The position numbers were made by a program, and so were the translations under genes. Under the pieces are notes generated by a model. The model did no database searches and had not been told where the DNA came from. It saw only the letters and a program-made list of their open reading frames with translations. Shown in pieces: positions 18,866-29,797 of a stretch of 64,000 nt of DNA. The DNA comes from Rhodospirillales bacterium BBD 1991-14 (GTDB lineage: Bacteria > Pseudomonadota > Alphaproteobacteria > Kiloniellales > Kiloniellaceae): contig LYSY01000007.1 in the NCBI GenBank assembly GCA_001657395.1, positions 179,091 to 243,090 on the forward strand. Direction: 5' to 3'. How positions within the stretch are numbered: the stretch's first letter is position 1; the number at the start of each line of letters is the position of its first letter.

Positions 18866-18971
18866 CATCCTTCGAGGCTACTCTGCGCTCCGCACCTCAG
18901 GATGAGGTCGTAAGCCGATATCAGACACAGCCTCATGCTGAGGAAGACCGCCAGGCCCGTCTCGAAGCATG
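18866..18971. repeat. REP-like intergenic inverted repeat, copy 1
   Basis: Left arm (18866-18906, with CTTCGAGG ... CGCACCTCAGGATGAGG) and right arm (CCTCATGCTGAGG ... CGTCTCGAAGCAT, 18931-18970) are imperfect reverse complements. The same arrangement occurs at 39190-39283. Both copies lie at convergent gene ends, where they could act as bidirectional termination or mRNA-end structures. Confidence 0.75.
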
Positions 18972-19001
18972 GACCATCGCTCTCCGATAGTGCGGCTTCT
19001 G

Positions 19002-19457
19002 CTAGGTGCCGCCGGGTGTGGGGTCGTCTTCGGGCTCCGGAGCCAGGTCGACCAGGGAGCCGTCGCCGTTTGGGTCTCCGCCATTCGGCTGCCCGCCCGC
19101 CGTCTCTTCGAGCGGTGCCTCCTTACCAGCCGGCAGTTCGACGTCGAAGCCGGCGGCCCGCTCGGGATCGAGCGGAGTCATACGGGCGATCAGGCCGCGG
19201 CGCAGCAGGTCGAGCAGATGGCGGCCGAGATGGCCGAACTGCGTCTCCCCGCTGTCCGGCGTCGCCGGGTCGATCAGGATGGTCACCCGGCGCTCCTCGC
19301 TGCGGAAGCGCTGACGCTCCACCATGCGGTCGATGGAGCCGATGGAATGGGCAAGGTCCAGGCCGGTGAGGTCGAGTTCATAGTCGCTGCCGCCGGACCG
19401 GCTGAGCAGCCGCTTGAGCCGGCGCTGCTGGGACTCGTTGAGATCGTCGTCGCTCAT
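19002..19457 (-). CDS. Hypothetical protein with degenerate Smr-like core
   Basis: A 151-residue protein of unknown function, 40 bp downstream of sucB (from the chosen ATG) and probably co-transcribed with it. The core (about residues 25-85: ELDLTGLDLAHSIGSIDRMV ... RRVTILIDP) has the strand-helix-strand rhythm of Smr domains. The conserved LDLHG histidine is replaced by Thr, and the GxGxG loop is missing, so nuclease activity would not be expected. The C-terminal 45 residues are acidic Pro/Gly/Asp-rich and probably unstructured. An upstream in-frame GTG at 19475 would add six residues. The Smr comparison is from memory and tentative. Confidence 0.6.
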   Translation of the reverse strand: MSDDDLNESQQRRLKRLLSRSGGSDYELDLTGLDLAHSIGSIDRMVERQRFRSEERRVTILIDPATPDSGETQFGHLGRHLLDLLRRGLIARMTPLDPERAAGFDVELPAGKEAPLEETAGGQPNGGDPNGDGSLVDLAPEPEDDPTPGGT

Positions 19458-19497
19458 CGCCGCAGAGTGACTCACCCGGCCCGTTGCGCCAAGGGCA

Positions 19498-21252
19498 TTA
19501 CATCCCGATCAGAAGGCGTTGCGGATCCTCGATGGCTTCCTTCACGCGCACCAGAAAGGTCACGGCCTCGCGGCCGTCGATGATGCGGTGGTCGTAGGAC
19601 AGGGCCAGGTACATCATCGGGCGGATCTCGACCTGGCCGTTCACCGCCACCGGGCGCTGCTGGATCTTGTGCAGGCCGAGGATGGCCGACTGCGGCATGT
19701 TGAGGATCGGCGTCGACATCATCGAGCCGAAGACCCCGCCGTTGGTGATGGTGAAGGTGCCGCCGGTCATCTCGTCCATGCCGAGCTTGCCGTCGCGGCC
19801 CCTGCCCGCCAGTTCGCCCAGGGACTTTTCGATCTCGGCGAAGCTCTTCTTGTCGCAGTCGCGCATCACCGGGACCATCAGCCCATTGGGCGTGGAGACC
19901 GCCATGCCGATATCGTAAAAGTGATTATAGACGATCTCGTCGCCTTCGATGCGCGCGTTGACCGCCGGCAGTTCCTGCAGCGCGCCCACCACCGCCTTGG
20001 TGAAGAAGGAGGAGAAGCCCAGCTTCACGCCGTGCTTCTTCTCGAAGCTGTCCTTGTACTGGGCCCTCAGCGCCATCACCGCCGACATGTCCGCCTCGTT
20101 GAAGGTGGTCAGCATGGCCGCGGTGTTCTGGGCCTCCTTCAGGCGGCGGGCGATGGTCTGGCGCAGCTTGGGCATGCGCACCCGTTCCTCGCGCGGACCC
20201 GCAGCGGCAGGGGCCTGCTGGGGTGCAGAAGCGGGGGCCGGAGCGCTGGTGGGGGCGCTGGCCGGGGCGCCCGCCGGGCCGCTGGGGGAAACGGGCGGCT
20301 GAAGCGGCTGGGTCCTGCCGTCCAGGAAGTTCACGACGTCTTCCTTGGTCAGCCGGCCGTCCTTGCCGCTGGCCGGAATGACGGCGGGATCGAGGCTGTT
20401 CTCCTCGATCAGCTTGCGCACGGCGGGGCCCAGATTGCCGACCGCGGAGTCGGCGAGAAAGGCTTCCAGGTCCGTTTTGGTGATCTTGCCGCCGGTGCGC
20501 GAGGCCGCCGCCGGATCAAGCAGGATCGGCGCAGCGCCGCCTGAGTCACCGGCGGCAGCAGGTTCAGGAGCAGCAACAGCCGCAGCAGGCGCGGGCGCAG
20601 AAGCAGGCGCGGCGGCAGGAGCCGCTGCCGCACCGCCCGCGGAGATCACGCCGAGCAGGGCCCCCACCTCGACCGTGGCGCCTTCCTCGGCGGCAATCGA
20701 CTGCAGGCTGCCGGCCGTCGGCGCGTTGACCTCGAGCGTGACCTTGTCGGTTTCAAGCTCCACCAGGGGCTCGTCGGCAGCCACGGCCTCGCCGGCTTTC
20801 TTCAGCCACTGGGCGACCGTCGCCTCGCTGACCGATTCGCCGAGCGTCGGAACGACGATGTCCAGGCTGCCGCCGTTGCCGGCCGCAGGGGCCGCAGCAG
20901 GGGCCGCAGCAGCAGCGGCTGCGACCGGAGCGGGCGCGGCTTCAGGCGCAGGCGCTGCCTCGGTCTTGGCCGGTGTTGGGCTTGCAGGTGTTGGGCTTGC
21001 GGCTGCCGCGCCGTCGCCCTCGCCGATCCGGCCCAGGACCGCGCCCACTTCCACGTTGTCGCCTTCGCCGGCGATGACCTCGGCCAGAACGCCGGCGGCC
21101 GTTGCATTGACCTCCAGCGTGACCTTGTCGGTTTCCAGCTCCACCAGGGGCTCGTCGACCGCAACCGCCTCGCCGGGCTGCTTCAGCCACTGCGCCACGG
21201 TTGCCTCGCTCACCGACTCGCCCAGGGTGGGCACCACGATATCTGTCGCCAT
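19498..21252 (-). CDS. sucB: 2-oxoglutarate dehydrogenase E2 (dihydrolipoyl succinyltransferase) with two lipoyl domains
   Basis: A 584-residue E2 core that transfers succinyl groups to CoA. Most SucB proteins are about 400-430 residues. The excess is a second lipoyl domain: residues 1-77 (lipoyl lysine K43 in [11 protein letters not shown]) and 129-204 (K170 in the same motif) are nearly identical and joined by an Ala/Pro-rich linker. A peripheral-subunit-binding domain follows ([20 protein letters not shown]), then a second Ala/Pro linker and the catalytic domain ending [13 protein letters not shown]. It follows sucA by 61 bp. The start ATG directly precedes the first lipoyl strand. Confidence 0.97.
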   Translation of the reverse strand: MATDIVVPTLGESVSEATVAQWLKQPGEAVAVDEPLVELETDKVTLEVNATAAGVLAEVIAGEGDNVEVGAVLGRIGEGDGAAAASPTPASPTPAKTEAAPAPEAAPAPVAAAAAAAPAAAPAAGNGGSLDIVVPTLGESVSEATVAQWLKKAGEAVAADEPLVELETDKVTLEVNAPTAGSLQSIAAEEGATVEVGALLGVISAGGAAAAPAAAPASAPAPAAAVAAPEPAAAGDSGGAAPILLDPAAASRTGGKITKTDLEAFLADSAVGNLGPAVRKLIEENSLDPAVIPASGKDGRLTKEDVVNFLDGRTQPLQPPVSPSGPAGAPASAPTSAPAPASAPQQAPAAAGPREERVRMPKLRQTIARRLKEAQNTAAMLTTFNEADMSAVMALRAQYKDSFEKKHGVKLGFSSFFTKAVVGALQELPAVNARIEGDEIVYNHFYDIGMAVSTPNGLMVPVMRDCDKKSFAEIEKSLGELAGRGRDGKLGMDEMTGGTFTITNGGVFGSMMSTPILNMPQSAILGLHKIQQRPVAVNGQVEIRPMMYLALSYDHRIIDGREAVTFLVRVKEAIEDPQRLLIGM

Positions 21253-21295
21253 ATCCGTCTCGTTTCTCTTCTGCCGCCAGGCTGCAGGGCGTTCG

Positions 21296-21326
21296 CGTTA
21301 CTCGGCGGGCCCGTTACTCGGCGGCC
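21296..21326. repeat. 16-bp tandem duplication spanning the sucA stop codon
   Basis: CGTTACTCGGCGGGCC (21296-21311) is followed by a second copy with one base missing (21312-21326). The TTA at 21314-21316 in the second copy is the sucA stop codon read on the minus strand; the other copy lies downstream in the sucA-sucB gap. Confidence 0.9.
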
Positions 21327-24235
21327 TCGCCCTTGCTCTTTTTCTGCCGCGCCTCGACCGCGGCCTTGCGTGACTGGATGCGGCCCATGGCCTTCTTGCC
21401 GAGGGTGAAGGCATCGTCGATCAAGGCCGCCTGCTCGGCGACGTGGCGCTTGTGCGAGCCGGTCGCCGGAGAGGCAGCCGAGGGGCGGCCGGCGTAGCGC
21501 GGCCGCGGGCATTTGAAGCCGGCCTCTTCCGCAACCTCTTCGATGAAGGTCGACACGAAGGCCCAGGGGCCCATGTTGCGGGGTTCTTCCTGGCACCACA
21601 CCAGGTCGCAATGCTTATAGGGCTCCAGTTCCTGCATCAGGCCGTCGGCCGGGAAGGGATAGAGCTGCTCCAGGCGCAGGAAGTGCACGTCCTTGACGCC
21701 GCGCTTCTCGCGCTCTTCGACCAGGTCGTAATAGACCTTGCCGGAACAGATCACCAACTGCTTGGCCTTTTCCTTCGGGCTCGGCAGGTCGTCGCAGTAG
21801 AGCACCCGGTGGAAGCAGCTGCCGGGGCCGAAGTCGTCCAGCTTGGAAACGCAGCGCTTGTGGCGCAGCAGCGACTTCGGCGTGAAGACGATCAGCGGCT
21901 TGCGGAACTCGCGGTGCAGCTGGCGCCGCAGCACATGGAAGTAGTTGGCCGGCGTCGTGCAGTTCACGACCTGCAGGTTGTCCTCGCCGCAGAGCTGGAG
22001 GAAGCGTTCGATACGGGCCGAGGAGTGTTCCGGCCCCTGCCCCTCGTAGCCGTGCGGCAGCAGCATCACGAGGCCGGAGAGCCGCAGCCACTTGGATTCG
22101 CCCGAGGCGATGAACTGGTCGATGATGATCTGCGCACCGTTCACGAAGTCGCCGAACTGCGCCTCCCACATCACCAGCGCGCGCGGCTCGGCCAGAGAGA
22201 AACCGTACTCGAAACCGAGCACCGCGAGCTCGCTGAGCGGCGAATCGACGATCTCCAGGCGGGCCTGGTCATCGCGGATATGGGCGAGCGGCTTGTAGGT
22301 CGCCTCCGTCTCCTGGTCGATGAAGGCGGCATGGCGCTGCGAGAAGGTGCCCCGGTTGCTGTCCTGGCCGGAGAGGCGCAGGGGATGGCCCTCGACCAGC
22401 AGGGTGCCGAAAGCCAGGCCCTCGGCGGTCGCCCAGTCGATGCCCTCGCCGCTTTCGATCATCTTGCGCTTGGCGTCGAGCTGGCGCGCGATCTTGCGGT
22501 TGAGCTTGAAGTCGACCGGCACCTTGGTCAGCGACAGCCCGACTTCCTGCAGCGTTTCCACCGGCACGTCGGTCTTGCCGCGGCGCGGATCGTAGCCGCG
22601 GGCGACGTCGAGGCCGGACCAGGCGCCCTCCAGCCAGTCGGCCTTGTTGGGCTTGTAGGCCTTGGCCGCCTGGAAGTCCTGCTCCAGGCGCTCGGTGAAC
22701 TGCTGCACGAGGCCGTCGACCTCGTCCTGGGTGAAGGTGCTCTGCGCGACCAGCTTCTGGCCGTAGACCTGGCGCGTGGTCGCATGCTTGGCGATGGCCT
22801 TGTACATCAGCGGCTGGGTGAACGCCGGCTCGTCGCCCTCGTTGTGGCCGAAGCGGCGATAGCAGAACATGTCGATGATGACGTCCTTGTTGAACGTCTG
22901 GCGGAACTCGGTGGCGATGCGCGCCACGTGGGTGACCGCCTCCGGATCGTCGCCGTTCACGTGGAAGATCGGCGCCTGGATGATCTTCGCCACGTCGGAG
23001 CAATAGGGCCCGGAACGCGAGTTCACCGGATTGGTGGTGAAGCCGATCTGGTTGTTCACGATGAAATGGATGGTGCCGCCGATGCGGTAGCCCTTGAGCT
23101 CGGAGAGATCCAGTGTCTCCGGCACCAGGCCCTGGCCGGCAAAGGCGGCGTCGCCGTGCATCAGCAGCGCCATGACCTCGCTGCGGTCCTTGTACTTGCC
23201 CTGCTCCTGCTTGGCGCGCACCTTGCCCACCACCACCGGGTTCACGGCCTCGAGGTGGGAGGGGTTGGCGGTCAGCGAGAGGTGGATGACGTTGCCGTCG
23301 AACTCCCGGTCGGATGACGTGCCGAGGTGGTACTTCACGTCGCCGGAGCCGCCGACGTCCTCAGGATGGGCGGCGCCGCCCTCGAACTCCGAGAAGATCG
23401 CCGAGAACGGCTTGCCCATGAAGTTGGCCAGCACGTTAAGGCGCCCGCGGTGGGGCATGCCGATGACCACCTCTTTCAGGCCGAGCTGGCCGCCGCGCTT
23501 CAGGATCTGCTCCAGCGCCGGGATCATGGACTCGCCGCCGTCCAGGCCGAAGCGCTTGGTGCCCGTGTACTTCTTGTTGAGGAATTGCTCGAAGGTTTCC
23601 GCCGCCGTCAGGCGCTCCAGGATGGCCCGCTTGCCGTTTACCGTGAAGTCCGGCTGGTTGCGGATCGATTCGATGCGCTCCTGGATCCAGGCCTTCTGCG
23701 CCGGGTCCTGGATATGCATGAACTCCACGCCGATGGTGCCGCAGTAGGTGGCGCGCACGACCTCGACGATCTTGCGCAGGCTCGCGGTCTCCAGACCCAG
23801 CACGTTGTCGATGAAGATCGGGCGGTCCATGTCCGCCTCGGTGAAGCCGTAGCTCTTGGGATCGAGCTCGGGATGCGGTTCGAGAGGCTTCAGGCCCAGC
23901 GGGTCGAGGTCGGCCTCCAGGTGGCCGCGCACGCGGTAGGCACGGATCAGCATGAGGGCGCGGATCGAATCCAGGGTGGCCGCCCTGACCCCGGCGTCGC
24001 TGACGTCGGCCCCGGTCGCGGCCCCGACAGCCGGGCTGGCTGCCGCCCCCGCGACGGCTTCCGCGGCGCCCCCGTTGGCCGCGCCGCCGTTCAGCTTTTC
24101 GATGATGGCCTTCGCTTCAGGGTCCAGATCGCCGAAGAACGCCTGCCACTGCGGGTCCACGGACCCGGGCGCCTGGCTGTACTGGCGATAGAGATCCGCG
24201 AGAACCGCCGCCTGGGACGGTGAGTAGATGGTCAT
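21314..24235 (-). CDS. sucA: 2-oxoglutarate dehydrogenase E1
   Basis: A 973-residue thiamine-diphosphate enzyme that decarboxylates 2-oxoglutarate and succinylates the lipoyl groups of SucB. The N-terminal E2-contact helix is ADLYRQYSQAPGSVDPQWQAFF (residues about 12-33, split by its own turn). The thiamine-binding GDAAFAGQG and NNQIGFTTNP motifs and the C-terminal transketolase-like domain (LPHGYEGQGPEHSSAR) are present. The ATG at 24235 begins MTIYSPSQAAVLADLY as expected; a longer frame would add 38 Arg/Pro-rich residues and is rejected. The 33-residue Ala/Gly-rich segment after the E2-contact region is an insertion common in alphaproteobacteria. Confidence 0.97.
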   Translation of the reverse strand: MTIYSPSQAAVLADLYRQYSQAPGSVDPQWQAFFGDLDPEAKAIIEKLNGGAANGGAAEAVAGAAASPAVGAATGADVSDAGVRAATLDSIRALMLIRAYRVRGHLEADLDPLGLKPLEPHPELDPKSYGFTEADMDRPIFIDNVLGLETASLRKIVEVVRATYCGTIGVEFMHIQDPAQKAWIQERIESIRNQPDFTVNGKRAILERLTAAETFEQFLNKKYTGTKRFGLDGGESMIPALEQILKRGGQLGLKEVVIGMPHRGRLNVLANFMGKPFSAIFSEFEGGAAHPEDVGGSGDVKYHLGTSSDREFDGNVIHLSLTANPSHLEAVNPVVVGKVRAKQEQGKYKDRSEVMALLMHGDAAFAGQGLVPETLDLSELKGYRIGGTIHFIVNNQIGFTTNPVNSRSGPYCSDVAKIIQAPIFHVNGDDPEAVTHVARIATEFRQTFNKDVIIDMFCYRRFGHNEGDEPAFTQPLMYKAIAKHATTRQVYGQKLVAQSTFTQDEVDGLVQQFTERLEQDFQAAKAYKPNKADWLEGAWSGLDVARGYDPRRGKTDVPVETLQEVGLSLTKVPVDFKLNRKIARQLDAKRKMIESGEGIDWATAEGLAFGTLLVEGHPLRLSGQDSNRGTFSQRHAAFIDQETEATYKPLAHIRDDQARLEIVDSPLSELAVLGFEYGFSLAEPRALVMWEAQFGDFVNGAQIIIDQFIASGESKWLRLSGLVMLLPHGYEGQGPEHSSARIERFLQLCGEDNLQVVNCTTPANYFHVLRRQLHREFRKPLIVFTPKSLLRHKRCVSKLDDFGPGSCFHRVLYCDDLPSPKEKAKQLVICSGKVYYDLVEEREKRGVKDVHFLRLEQLYPFPADGLMQELEPYKHCDLVWCQEEPRNMGPWAFVSTFIEEVAEEAGFKCPRPRYAGRPSAASPATGSHKRHVAEQAALIDDAFTLGKKAMGRIQSRKAAVEARQKKSKGEAAE

Positions 24236-24293
24236 TGCCTGTCCCGGCCCGGCCGGGGCGAAACCGGACCGGGCCGCCTTCTCTCTGCGCTGC

Positions 24294-25169
24294 CTAGGCG
24301 GCCATGGCCTGCAGCATTGTCGATCCCAAACTGGCCGGCGAATCCGCAACCAGGAAGCCGGCCGACTTCAATGCCTCAATCTTGTCGTCGGCGCCGCCCT
24401 TGCCGCCGGCGATGATGGCCCCGGCGTGGCCCATGCGGCGGCCCGGCGGCGCTGTCACGCCGGCGATGAAACCACAGATAGGTTTCTTGATCTTTGACGC
24501 CTTGTAGAATTCCGCGGCATCTTCCTCGGCGCTGCCGCCGATTTCGCCGATCATGATGATGCCCTCGGTCTGCGGGTCGGCGAGGAAGAGCTCCAGGCAG
24601 TCGATGAAGTTGGTGCCGTTGATCGGGTCGCCGCCGATCCCGATGCAGGTGGTCTGGCCCAGGCCGGCCGCCGTGGTCTGCGCCACCGCCTCGTAGGTCA
24701 GCGTGCCGGAGCGCGAAACCACGCCGATCTTGCCGGATGCGTGGATATGGCCCGGCATAATGCCGATTTTGCACTCTTCGGGCGTGATGATGCCCGGGCA
24801 GTTGGGTCCGATGAGGCGCGATTTTGAATCGGCCAATACCCGCTTAACGCGCAGCATATCGAGAACCGGGATGCCCTCGGTGATGCAGACGATGAGGTCC
24901 ACCTCGGCATCGATGGCCTCCAGGATCGCGTCGGCCGCAAACGGCGGCGGCACATAGATCACGCTCGCATTCGCGCCGGTCTGTTCAACCGCATCGGCCA
25001 CGGTGTTGAAGACCGGCAGGTCAAGATGGGTGGTGCCGCCCTTGCCCGGGGTGACGCCGCCGACCACGGCGGTGCCGTAGGCCAGCGCCTGCTCGGAGTG
25101 AAAGGTGCCCTGGGCGCCGGTGAAGCCCTGGCAGATAACCTTGGTATTCCTGTCGACGAGAACCGCCAT
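24294..25169 (-). CDS. sucD: Succinyl-CoA synthetase alpha subunit
   Basis: A 291-residue alpha subunit that binds CoA and carries the phosphohistidine intermediate. CoA-binding Rossmann motif [19 protein letters not shown] (about 9-27), [19 protein letters not shown], and the active-site histidine in MGHAGAII (about 246) are present. It starts 1 bp after the sucC stop, so expression is coupled. The length equals the family norm of about 290. Confidence 0.97.
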   Translation of the reverse strand: MAVLVDRNTKVICQGFTGAQGTFHSEQALAYGTAVVGGVTPGKGGTTHLDLPVFNTVADAVEQTGANASVIYVPPPFAADAILEAIDAEVDLIVCITEGIPVLDMLRVKRVLADSKSRLIGPNCPGIITPEECKIGIMPGHIHASGKIGVVSRSGTLTYEAVAQTTAAGLGQTTCIGIGGDPINGTNFIDCLELFLADPQTEGIIMIGEIGGSAEEDAAEFYKASKIKKPICGFIAGVTAPPGRRMGHAGAIIAGGKGGADDKIEALKSAGFLVADSPASLGSTMLQAMAA

Positions 25170-25170
25170 G

Positions 25171-26370
25171 TTACGCTGCCTCCTCCTTCACCGCCTTCAC
25201 CACCTTTTCGGCGGCGTCGGCCAGATTGTCTGCCGAGACGATCGGCAGACCGGAGTCGGCCAGGATCTTCTTGCCCAGTTCAACATTGGTGCCCTCCAGA
25301 CGCACCACAAGAGGCACGTGGAGCTCCACATCGCGCGCTGCCGCGACCACGCCCTCGGCGATGACATCGCAGCGCATGATACCGCCGAAGATGTTCACCA
25401 GGATGCCCTCGACGTTCTTGTCGGAGAGGATGATCTTGAAGGCGGCGGTCACCCGCTCCTTGGTGGCGCCGCCGCCGACGTCCAGGAAATTGGCCGGCTC
25501 GGAGCCGTAGAGCTTGATGATGTCCATGGTGGCCATGGCAAGGCCGGCACCGTTCACCATGCAGCCGACCTGGCCGTCCAGCTTGATGTAGTTCAGGTCG
25601 TGGCGGGCCGCCTCCAGCTCCATGGCGTCTTCTTCGTCTTCGTCGCGCATGTCGGCCACGTCCTTGTGGCGGAACAGCGCGTTGTCGTCGAAATTCATCT
25701 TGGCGTCCAGGGCGATGACCTCGCCGCCGCCGGTCACCACCAGCGGGTTGATCTCGACGATCGAGGCGTCGAGCGAAAGAAAGGCCTTGTACATGGCGGC
25801 GAGGAACTTCACCGCCGCGCCGACCTGTTTGCCCTCCAGGCCCAGGCCGAAGGCGATCTGGCGGCCGTGATAGGGCATGAAGCCCTCGGCCGGATCGATG
25901 GCCAGCTTCAGGATCTTCTCCGGCGTGGCCGCCGCCACCTCCTCGATCTCCATGCCGCCCTCGGTGGAGGCCATGATGGTGATGCGGCTGGTCGCCCGGT
26001 CCACCAGCATACCCAGGTAAAGCTCCCGGGCGATGTCGCAGCCGTCCTCGATGTAGAGGCGCTTGACCTCCTTGCCGGCGGGTCCGGTCTGCTTGGTCAC
26101 CAGCACGTGACCCAGCATCTTGCGGGCGTTTTCGCGCACCTCGTCCAGCGACTTGCAGACCCGCACGCCGCCCTGCCCGTCAGGATCGTCCGTGAAGCGC
26201 CCGGCGCCGCGGCCGCCGGCATGGATCTGCGATTTCACGACATAGATCGGCCCGCCCAGTTCGCGCGCCGCGTTTTCCGCTTCCTCCGGCGTGAACGCGA
26301 CCCCGCCTTTGGGGACCGCAACGCCGAACTTCGCCAAGAGAGCCTTGGCCTGATACTCATGAATATTCAT
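25171..26370 (-). CDS. sucC: Succinyl-CoA synthetase beta subunit (ADP-forming)
   Basis: A 399-residue beta subunit with an N-terminal ATP-grasp domain ([20 protein letters not shown]; nucleotide-binding [13 protein letters not shown]) and a C-terminal CoA-ligase domain ([39 protein letters not shown]). With SucD it makes ATP and succinate from succinyl-CoA. It lies 288 bp downstream of mdh on the same strand. That gap holds no gene and probably contains the sucCDAB promoter, though I cannot place one with confidence. Confidence 0.97.
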   Translation of the reverse strand: MNIHEYQAKALLAKFGVAVPKGGVAFTPEEAENAARELGGPIYVVKSQIHAGGRGAGRFTDDPDGQGGVRVCKSLDEVRENARKMLGHVLVTKQTGPAGKEVKRLYIEDGCDIARELYLGMLVDRATSRITIMASTEGGMEIEEVAAATPEKILKLAIDPAEGFMPYHGRQIAFGLGLEGKQVGAAVKFLAAMYKAFLSLDASIVEINPLVVTGGGEVIALDAKMNFDDNALFRHKDVADMRDEDEEDAMELEAARHDLNYIKLDGQVGCMVNGAGLAMATMDIIKLYGSEPANFLDVGGGATKERVTAAFKIILSDKNVEGILVNIFGGIMRCDVIAEGVVAAARDVELHVPLVVRLEGTNVELGKKILADSGLPIVSADNLADAAEKVVKAVKEEAA

Positions 26371-26658
26371 GACCCGCCGTCTTTAGTGTGGTTGGAGGAG
26401 CCGGGACAGCCGAAGCAACAACGCTCTGTCCGGATGTATTGCATAACGTCGGTCCCAGCCACCGTGCCGTCCCGCACCCCGACGCCCCCCGCCGAAGTCA
26501 CCGAGACACGGCCTTTCGTGCCGCTTTCAGCCGTACCTTAGCACCCCGGCGGGGTAGCGCAACCGGCAGAAAACCCGCCAAGACTGCGATTTCCGGGGGC
26601 TCCGGGAGCTCCGGCGCTGTCGCCACCGACGCAGCCGGCAACGCGGCGCCCGCCCGCC

Positions 26659-27765
<1,107 letters not shown>

Positions 27766-27822
27766 CTAGCGCGATTTCAGGGGCGGGGCAAGGCGCCCCG
27801 GCGTCCCGTTAAGGCTGTGCTT

Positions 27823-29028
27823 TCAGGTCATGTGCGCAGCGGCAACGTAATCCGCCGAACGCATCTCCTGAAGGCGGCTGACGGTGCGCTGAAATTCCGT
27901 CGAGCCGTCGCCTGAGGGATAGAGGCGCTCCGGCGGCGCCTCGGCGGCGACGATCAGCTTCACCCGGTGTTCGTAGAGCGCATCGATCAGGGTCATGAAG
28001 CGCCGCGCCTCGTTGCGTTTGTCCTCCGAAAGGCGCGGTACGCCGGAGAGCACCAGCGTGTGATAGAGCCCGGCGATGGCCAGGTAGTCGCCGGCCCCCA
28101 GCGGCTGTTCGCAAAGATCGGCGAAGGAAAACCGCGCGACCCCGCGGGCGGCCAGCGGCACCGGAATCTCCCGGCCCTTGAAAAGCACCTGGTCCGGCGC
28201 GGCCGTGGCGCCTTCGGTCAGCTCCGCGAAGGCCTTGTCGAGCGCCGCATCGGCTTTCGGCCCCAGGGGCGCATGATAGGCCGCAATGTCCTTCAGCCGC
28301 TGCTGGCGGTAGTCGATTCCGCCGTCCAGTTCCAGAACGTCGAGGCGCTGCTTCACCAGCGCGACAAAGGGCAGGAAACGCTCGCGCTGCAGCCCGCCTT
28401 CGTAAAGACGGTCGGGCGGCCAATTGGAGGTGGCCACGACGACAACCCCTTTCTCGAACAGCGTCTCGAAGAACCGCCCGAGGATCATGGCATCGGCGAT
28501 GTTGACGACATGAAACTCGTCGAAGCAGAGCAGCCACACCTCCTGCGCCAGTTCGCCGGCCAGGTCCGGCAGGGGGTCGGCCTTGTCGGCATTGGCTTCG
28601 TCCTGGCGCCAGCCATGCAGGCGCTCCTGCATTTCCTGCATGAAAGCGTGAAAGTGGACGCGGCGCTTCTTCTCCAGCGGGGCACCGTCGAAGAAGAGAT
28701 CCATCAGCATCGACTTGCCGGTGCCGACCCCGCCGAAGATGTAAAGGCCCATGGGCGGCTCGGTGCGGCGCCGGGCCAGACCGAAGCGCGCCTTCCAGCC
28801 GCCGGCACCGGCGGCCGGCTCGTAGCGGCGCAGAGCGTTGTGCAGGCTCTGCAGTTTTTCCGCTGCCAGTTCCTGGCCCGGATCGTGGCGCAGCTCACCG
28901 GCCCGCCGGCGCGCGCGGTAGGCGGCCAGGGGCCCGGCAGAGTCCTTGGTTTCCGGACCTTTCGCGTCTGAACCTTTGGCTTCGGGGTCTTTCGACTCTG
29001 CGCTGTCGTCTTGCCGGTCTTGCACCAT
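27823..29028 (-). CDS. zapE: ZapE/AFG1 family P-loop ATPase
   Basis: A 401-residue ATPase. In E. coli ZapE modulates the Z ring under stress; mitochondrial AFG1 helps membrane-protein turnover. Walker A is GVGTGKSMLMDLF (about residues 99-111), Walker B is LLCFDEFHVVNIADA, and the family-specific SNWPPDRLYEGGLQRERFLPF follows split over two strands. The first 35 residues (repeated Lys/Asp/Ser, KDSAG-like) are low-complexity and may be wrongly included; later in-frame starts are possible. The name rests on family similarity. Confidence 0.93.
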   Translation of the reverse strand: MVQDRQDDSAESKDPEAKGSDAKGPETKDSAGPLAAYRARRRAGELRHDPGQELAAEKLQSLHNALRRYEPAAGAGGWKARFGLARRRTEPPMGLYIFGGVGTGKSMLMDLFFDGAPLEKKRRVHFHAFMQEMQERLHGWRQDEANADKADPLPDLAGELAQEVWLLCFDEFHVVNIADAMILGRFFETLFEKGVVVVATSNWPPDRLYEGGLQRERFLPFVALVKQRLDVLELDGGIDYRQQRLKDIAAYHAPLGPKADAALDKAFAELTEGATAAPDQVLFKGREIPVPLAARGVARFSFADLCEQPLGAGDYLAIAGLYHTLVLSGVPRLSEDKRNEARRFMTLIDALYEHRVKLIVAAEAPPERLYPSGDGSTEFQRTVSRLQEMRSADYVAAAHMT

Positions 29029-29122
29029 GGCGCCGTTTCTTACGGCAAAGCCGGCCGTTGGAAAAGGGCCGGGGCCAGAGACGGACCAGAGATGGGCGCC
29101 CGTTCCGGATGCGCCGGCTGCC

Positions 29123-29797
29123 CTAGAAGCGGTAACTCACCGAGAGCATCACATCGTGCGAGATGTAGTCCTCGGCCTCGACGCTGTCGCCGCCGGCGAA
29201 GCTGCCGCCATCGACGTCGCCGAGGTTGATGAAGCGGTAGGCAAGCTCAGCCGAAACGTTTTCCAGAAACAGCCAGTCGACGCCGGCCGCCACGCCCCAG
29301 GCCAGGTTGTCTTCGTCGGCATCGTCGGATTGGCTGACCGAGGCCCCGAGAACGGTGCGCTTGTTTTCCGCTGCATTGCGGGCCCAGCCGATGGTGCCGC
29401 CGACGAAGGGCGTGAAATCGGACTCGTTGCGCCACTCCAGGTAGGCGTTCAGCAAGACCGTCGTCGTCGCGATGTTGGTTTCGTAGTCGACCGTCGGCGG
29501 CCCGGAATCCCGCACGTCCATGTCGAAGCGGAAGCGATAGCCGCCCTCGATCTCGGTGCGCAGCGGGATGTCCTGCCAGCGGTAGCCGACGATGGCGCCC
29601 ACCCCGATCACATGGTCATCGTCGTTATCAACCGACTCGGCGCCGCCGAAGCCGCTGGAGCTGACATCCACTTCGCCGAGAGAGCCGATTCCCCGTATAC
29701 CGACGTAAAATCCATCCTGGGCCAAGGCCGGCGGTATGCCCGCCGTCGTTGCCCAGATCACGGCGCCAAGCGCCCATGCCAAGATCGGCCGCGACAC
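29123..29797 (-). CDS. Outer-membrane beta-barrel protein (OmpA/OprF-like porin family)
   Basis: A 224-residue protein with a signal peptide (MSRPILAWALGAVIWATTAG ... ALA|QD, cleavage near residue 27). The mature part alternates in polar/hydrophobic strands (GFYVGIRGIGSLG, IVGYRWQDIPLRTEIEGGYR, TVLLNAYLEW) and ends in the aromatic-terminated strand VMLSVSYRF, the C-terminal phenylalanine signature recognised by the BAM machinery. It fits an eight-stranded barrel. Function is unknown; no OmpA peptidoglycan domain follows. Confidence 0.85.
   Translation of the reverse strand: MSRPILAWALGAVIWATTAGIPPALAQDGFYVGIRGIGSLGEVDVSSSGFGGAESVDNDDDHVIGVGAIVGYRWQDIPLRTEIEGGYRFRFDMDVRDSGPPTVDYETNIATTTVLLNAYLEWRNESDFTPFVGGTIGWARNAAENKRTVLGASVSQSDDADEDNLAWGVAAGVDWLFLENVSAELAYRFINLGDVDGGSFAGGDSVEAEDYISHDVMLSVSYRF

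Noticed and set aside
21443..23317. A 624-codon open frame antisense to sucA
   Set aside because: It is a codon-phase shadow of sucA: the translation is His/Arg/Val/Leu-rich and lacks any fold signature, as with many long antisense frames in this window (for example over priA, sdhA and leuB).
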